This document shows positions 60,405 to 64,000 of a stretch of DNA of 64,000 nucleotides, one piece after another; the first letter of the stretch is position 1; every line of letters starts with the position of its first letter. This DNA comes from Paracidovorax cattleyae. Its GTDB lineage: Bacteria; Pseudomonadota; Gammaproteobacteria; Burkholderiales; Burkholderiaceae_C. The notes beneath the pieces are model-generated. The model was not told where the DNA came from, ran no database searches, and saw only the letters and a program-made list of their open reading frames with translations. The stretch spans positions 26,645-90,644 of the forward strand of contig NZ_FNJL01000010.1 of assembly GCF_900104515.1 (NCBI RefSeq), written 5' to 3'. The translations under genes were made by a program, and so were the position numbers.

Positions 60405-61418
60405 ATGAACGACCTTCCAAGCCCGCCGCCGCCCCCCGCCGGCCCGCCCGCCTCCGAACCGGCCGAGGTGCTGCTGCGCCCCGTGGCCCACCTCGAGCGC
60501 AAGGCGGCCGCGCTGCTGCTCTTCACCCTCGCGCTCATCGTCGGCTCGGGCCTGTATCTGCTCTGCGCGCGCGGCGTATTCGAGCCCACGCAGCAGTTGG
60601 TGCTCACCGCCGACGACTCCGAAGGCGTGGTTGCCGGGATGGACGTGACGTTCTCGGGTTTCCCCATCGGCCGGGTGCGGCGCACCGAGCTCGCGGAGGA
60701 CGGCGACGTGCGCATCCTGATCGACGTGCCGCGCAAGGACGCGCACTGGCTGCGCGAATCCAGCGTCTTCACGCTGGTGCGCGGCATCGTGGGCGGCACC
60801 ACCATCAAGGCCTACAGCGGCATCCTGACCGATCCGCCCCTGCCCGACGGGGCGGTGCGCCCGGTGCTGCGCGGCGACGCCACGGCCGAGATCCCGCAAC
60901 TCATGTCGGCTGCGCGCGAACTGCTCTCCAACCTGCAGGCCCTGACCGCCCAGGACGCCGCGCTGGGCGGCACGCTGGCCAATGTGCGCACGCTCACCGA
61001 GCGGCTGAACGCGCCCGGCGGCGCCCTGGGCGTGCTGATGGGCAGCGAGGCCGAGGCGCGCAGGATCGCCACCACGCTCGACCGCACCAACCAGCTGCTC
61101 GCGCGCATCGACGGCATGGCTGCCAAGGCGGACCGGCAGGTCTTCGGCACGGCTGGGGAGGCCGGTCTCGTGACCGACGTGCGCGCCACCGTGGTGCAGC
61201 TCAACGGCCTGCTCGCCGACACCCGCCAGAGCCTGGCCAAGGTGGATGCCGTCTTGGCCGAGGCCCAGGCCATCGGGGCCAACGCCCGCGAAGCCACCAC
61301 CGATCTCGGCGCCCTGCGCGCCGACGTGGAAAGCAACCTGCGCAAGGTCGAGAGCCTGGTGAACGAAATCCAGCGCAAATGGCCCTTCGCGCGCGACACC
61401 CGGATCCAGCTGCCATGA
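60405..61418 (+). CDS. MlaD/MCE-domain substrate-binding protein
   Basis: The product has 337 residues. A Pro-rich cytoplasmic tail and one membrane helix (AALLLFTLALIVGSGLYLLC) are followed by the MCE domain (LTADDSEGVVAGMDVTFSGF, PIGRVRRTELAEDGDVRILI) and a long helical C-terminal segment. It would form the periplasmic ring that carries lipid from the permease. It overlaps the next lipoprotein gene by 4 bases. Confidence 0.87.
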   Translation: MNDLPSPPPPPAGPPASEPAEVLLRPVAHLERKAAALLLFTLALIVGSGLYLLCARGVFEPTQQLVLTADDSEGVVAGMDVTFSGFPIGRVRRTELAEDGDVRILIDVPRKDAHWLRESSVFTLVRGIVGGTTIKAYSGILTDPPLPDGAVRPVLRGDATAEIPQLMSAARELLSNLQALTAQDAALGGTLANVRTLTERLNAPGGALGVLMGSEAEARRIATTLDRTNQLLARIDGMAAKADRQVFGTAGEAGLVTDVRATVVQLNGLLADTRQSLAKVDAVLAEAQAIGANAREATTDLGALRADVESNLRKVESLVNEIQRKWPFARDTRIQLP

Positions 61419-62137
61419 GCCCTGCACCCATGTTCCGCCGGCCTGGCCGGTCCTGCCCCTCCTTGCGCCCCGGCATGCTTCTGGCCGCGGTGCTGTCTGC
61501 CGCGCTGGTCGCGGGCTGCGCCCAGCGCCTCCCTGCACCCGAATGGGAACTGAATGCCCGAGGCGCCGCCGACCGGGCCACGCAGGCCTTCCTGTCCGGC
61601 AACGACCGCGTGGCCGCACAGGAATGGTGGCGCGCCCGGGAGGAGACGGCCCGCACGGCGCGGCCCGACCTGCTGGCCCGGGTCGTGCTGCTCGAATGCG
61701 CCACACAGGTCGCCAGCCTGGCGCAGGTGGGTTGCCCCGATTTCGCGGCGCTGCGGGGCGGTGCGGCGGCGGCCGAGCGCGCCTATGCGGATTACCTGGA
61801 AGGCCGCGCCGGCGCGGCGGAGGCGGAATTGCTGCCGCCGGCCCAACAGGCGGTGCAGGCCGGCGGCGCCCCGGCGCTGGCCGGTGTGCAGGAACCGCTG
61901 GCCCGGCTGGTGGCTGCCGCGGTGCTGCATGTGCGGGGACAGGATGGCTCCGACGTATCGCGGCATGCCATCGACGCGGCATCCTCCCGGGGATGGCGCA
62001 GGCCGCTGATGGCCTGGCTGCTGTTGGCGGAGCGGAACGCGCGGGCCGCAGGCGATGGTCTGCGGGCAGACGACCTGCAGCAGAGACTGGATGTGCTCGA
62101 TCAGGCGGGCCCGGGGGGAGCGGGAGGATCGCGCTGA
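61415..62137 (+). CDS. Lipoprotein partner of the MlaE/MlaD system
   Basis: The product has 240 residues. ATG at 61415 overlaps the MlaD stop. Signal GMLLAAVLSAALVAGC with lipobox. The mature part is all-helical (DRATQAFLSGNDRVAAQEWW, AAERAYADYLEGRAGAAEAE), like TPR/SEL1 repeat proteins and unlike PqiC. It could tether the system to the outer membrane; no closer family is seen. Confidence 0.75.
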   Translation: MSPAPMFRRPGRSCPSLRPGMLLAAVLSAALVAGCAQRLPAPEWELNARGAADRATQAFLSGNDRVAAQEWWRAREETARTARPDLLARVVLLECATQVASLAQVGCPDFAALRGGAAAAERAYADYLEGRAGAAEAELLPPAQQAVQAGGAPALAGVQEPLARLVAAAVLHVRGQDGSDVSRHAIDAASSRGWRRPLMAWLLLAERNARAAGDGLRADDLQQRLDVLDQAGPGGAGGSR

Positions 62138-62208
62138 TCCGCTGTGCGGCAGGTCCCGGTCAGCCAGGACGTCGGGGGCGGCGGGCCCGTGAGGCGCCCG
62201 GCAGGTGC

Positions 62209-62394
62209 TCAGGGCGAGGAAATCGGGTCGCCGGGCAGGAACTGCTCCAGATCCTGCGGAATGCGCACCAGGGAGTCCGCCGCCTGAACGGCTTCGTCAG
62301 GTACGAGGTTCATCGCCGTCGCCGCCACCGCCAACAGGACCGTGGCAGTGAACGCGATGAACGCGCGGGGGCCGGTATAGCGGTTGCGTTGCAT
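62209..62394 (-). CDS. Small exported or membrane protein
   Basis: The product has 61 residues. ATG at 62394 has AAGGAG upstream. The N-terminus MQRNRYTGPRAFIAFTATVLLAVAATA is a signal peptide or single membrane helix; the rest is acidic (PDEAVQAADSLVRIPQDLEQ). No family recognised. Confidence 0.68.
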   Translation of the reverse strand: MQRNRYTGPRAFIAFTATVLLAVAATAMNLVPDEAVQAADSLVRIPQDLEQFLPGDPISSP

Positions 62395-62563
62395 GGCAGT
62401 CTCCTTGGCAGCGGATCGGTGGACAGGCGGGTAATGCGTGGTGTTGGATGCCATTACATGCCGGCCGCGCCTCCGCGTCTGTCGGACACGCCCTCACGGA
62501 CGTGTGCTGCAACGGGAGTTACCCTTGGTTTCGCAGCGCGGGATACCTTGTAGGACGGCAGGG
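62395..62563. other. Gap between the small exported protein and nnr
   Basis: A 169-bp stretch between two genes on the same strand, which should hold the promoter of the small gene. No reliable signal is visible. Confidence 0.35.
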
Positions 62564-64000
62564 TTATGCGCGCTCTGAGGCCGTCAGCCGGCGGGCCAGG
62601 CCGGACGCCGTCAGCGTGCTGCCTGGCGGCCACTGGTCGGCTGCACGCCCATGGGCGTGGCAGGCCGCAGTGGCTGCCTCGAACGCTGCGTCCGGGCCTT
62701 CGGGCCGGCCCGCCCACAGCGCACCCAGGAAACCCGCCAGCACATCCCCGGTGCCGCCGGTGGCCAGGCGCCCATTGCCTGTGGGATTGACGTGCACCGG
62801 CCGGTCCGGCGCGGCCACCACGCTGCCGGAACCCTTGAGCACGACGGCGCAGTGGAAGCGCTCGGCCAGCGCCCGGGCCGCACCCAGCCGGTCGGCCTGT
62901 ACCGCGGCCGTATCGCTGCCGAGCAGCCGCGCGGCTTCCAGCGGGTGGGGCGTGAGCACGGTGGGCAGGGGGCCATGGCGCTGGTCGCGCCCGCGCAATG
63001 GCGCCGCCAGCGAGGCGTCGCGGGCGATGGCGTTCAGCCCGTCCGCGTCCAGCACCAGCCGGGGCGCCTCGGCCAGCACGCGCGGCAGTACGTCCCGCAC
63101 GGCTTCGCCGCCGCCGCAGCCGCAGACCACGGTAGCCCGGTCCAGTTCAAGGACGTCGAAGCGGCGCAGCATGCATTCCGGCTGCATCAGGTCCACCGGC
63201 AGGGTGTCCGTCCCGCTGGCGTCCAGCAGCGCCACGGCCACCCGCCCTGCGCCGCCGTACAGCGCGGCGGAGGCCGCCAGCAACGCGGCCCCCGTCATGC
63301 CCTGGCCCCGTGCACCGATGGCCTCGCCGCCCACCACCGCCACGTCGCCGTAGCTGCCTTTGTGGGAAGCGTGGGCCCGCCACGCGGGTGTGCCGGGGCC
63401 GGACAGCCAGGCCGACGGGGGCTCGGCCGACGCATCCACACCCAGGTCGTCCCACCATACGGTGCCGGCGGCATCCCGGCCCTGGCCGGTGAACCATCCG
63501 GGCTTGAGGGTCAGCAGCCCCAGGGTGTGCCGCGTGCCGGGGCGCGCGTGCCCTTGCAGCGCGAAGCCGGAAAGGTACTGGCCCGTATCGGCCTGCAGGC
63601 CCGAGGGGCCGTCCACGCAGAGCAGGGGGGCGCCGCTGACCTGCAGGGCTTGCCACAGCGCGGCCATTTCCGGCGATGGGGCGCCGCTCCGTGCGGCCGC
63701 CCCGATGCCCAGCAGCGCATCGATGCACAAATCTTCCGGCCCCAGGTCCGCGGGCAGACCGTCGAGGAAGGGCACCTGCGCCGCCCGCGCGCGTTCCCGG
63801 GCCCGGTGCGCATCGCCGGGCACTGCGCCCGGTCGGCCGAGCCAGGTCACCTGCACCCGCACGCCGCGGCGTGCCAGCTGCGCTGCCGCCTCGAGTCCGT
63901 CGCCGCCATTGTTGCCGCCGCCGCAGGCGATCCACACGTTCCGCGCGTGCGGCGCCACCGCCTGGGCCAGGCGCGCCACCGCCAGCCCCGCGCGCTCCAT
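62564..64000 (-). CDS. nnr: Bifunctional NAD(P)HX epimerase/dehydratase, 5' end cut by window edge
   Basis: 478 codons are visible; the true start lies outside, since the family begins with about 25 residues ahead of MERAGLAVARL. N-terminal part: epimerase (GGGNNGGDGLEAAAQL, CIDALLGIGAA). C-terminal part: ADP-dependent dehydratase (GSYGDVAVVGGEAIGARG, LTPHPLEAARLLG, VLKGSGSVVAAPD, NPTGNGRLATGGTGDVLAG with the catalytic GTGD). It repairs hydrated NAD(P)H. Confidence 0.93.
   Translation of the reverse strand: MERAGLAVARLAQAVAPHARNVWIACGGGNNGGDGLEAAAQLARRGVRVQVTWLGRPGAVPGDAHRARERARAAQVPFLDGLPADLGPEDLCIDALLGIGAAARSGAPSPEMAALWQALQVSGAPLLCVDGPSGLQADTGQYLSGFALQGHARPGTRHTLGLLTLKPGWFTGQGRDAAGTVWWDDLGVDASAEPPSAWLSGPGTPAWRAHASHKGSYGDVAVVGGEAIGARGQGMTGAALLAASAALYGGAGRVAVALLDASGTDTLPVDLMQPECMLRRFDVLELDRATVVCGCGGGEAVRDVLPRVLAEAPRLVLDADGLNAIARDASLAAPLRGRDQRHGPLPTVLTPHPLEAARLLGSDTAAVQADRLGAARALAERFHCAVVLKGSGSVVAAPDRPVHVNPTGNGRLATGGTGDVLAGFLGALWAGRPEGPDAAFEAATAACHAHGRAADQWPPGSTLTASGLARRLTASERA

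Overview
The window is GC-rich chromosomal DNA from a betaproteobacterium, most likely Burkholderiales/Comamonadaceae (Acidovorax-like). This is inferred from codon bias, from gene families (tricarballylate genes, Cd/Pb efflux, MlaE/MlaD, RhlE) and from the style of the prophage genes. No 16S rRNA or taxon-specific marker lies in the window.

Bases 1 to about 33,130 are most of a lambdoid, HK97-like siphovirus prophage. Its left end, and presumably its integrase, lie outside the window; its right end abuts the 3' end of a tRNA-Arg(UCU) gene. Layout: a leftward early region (PL at about 1123-1151, two terminators, a repeat protein cut by the window edge); a lysogeny block with the S24 repressor and two co-directional cargo genes; a cro-like gene; a rightward early operon (CII-like CP76 protein, KilAC antirepressor, O-like and P-like replication genes with iterons inside the O-like gene, a RuvC-like resolvase, a Ref-like nuclease, and a zinc-ribbon protein in the Q position); a candidate late promoter and leader terminator; HNH-terminase-portal-protease-capsid; connectors; a tail region with a -1 frameshift in the tail chaperone gene; a 1779-residue tape measure; a short tail-tip module; a lysis cassette; and a separately promoted four-gene cargo operon beside the tRNA. 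At least three small genes run against the rightward transcript. Two of them share a hairpin that buries their ribosome-binding sites.

From 33,300 onward the DNA is ordinary chromosome. It holds a frameshifted Kef/YbaL-type antiporter, an M14 peptidase lipoprotein, rhlE, an orphan ATP synthase epsilon-like gene, ettA, a DUF1631 protein, a TAXI-type binding protein with a P1-family peptidase, and a cupin. A copper-handling cluster follows: a DUF411-CusF fusion, a multicopper oxidase, a TolC-family channel and two His-rich exported proteins. Then come a YitT protein, tcuB-tcuA-tcuR for tricarballylate oxidation, a divergent cadA/cadR pair, a lipid-transport set (MlaE, MlaD, lipoprotein) without a visible ATPase, a small exported protein and the 3' part of the NAD(P)HX repair gene.

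The most notable signals are the paired RBS-sequestering hairpins (4270-4326, 10850-10901), the promoter with a palindrome filling its spacer in front of the right-end cargo genes (31835-31863), the missing start codon of the major tail protein (ATC at 20065), and the 16-bp direct repeats bracketing an inserted membrane gene (3267-3702).
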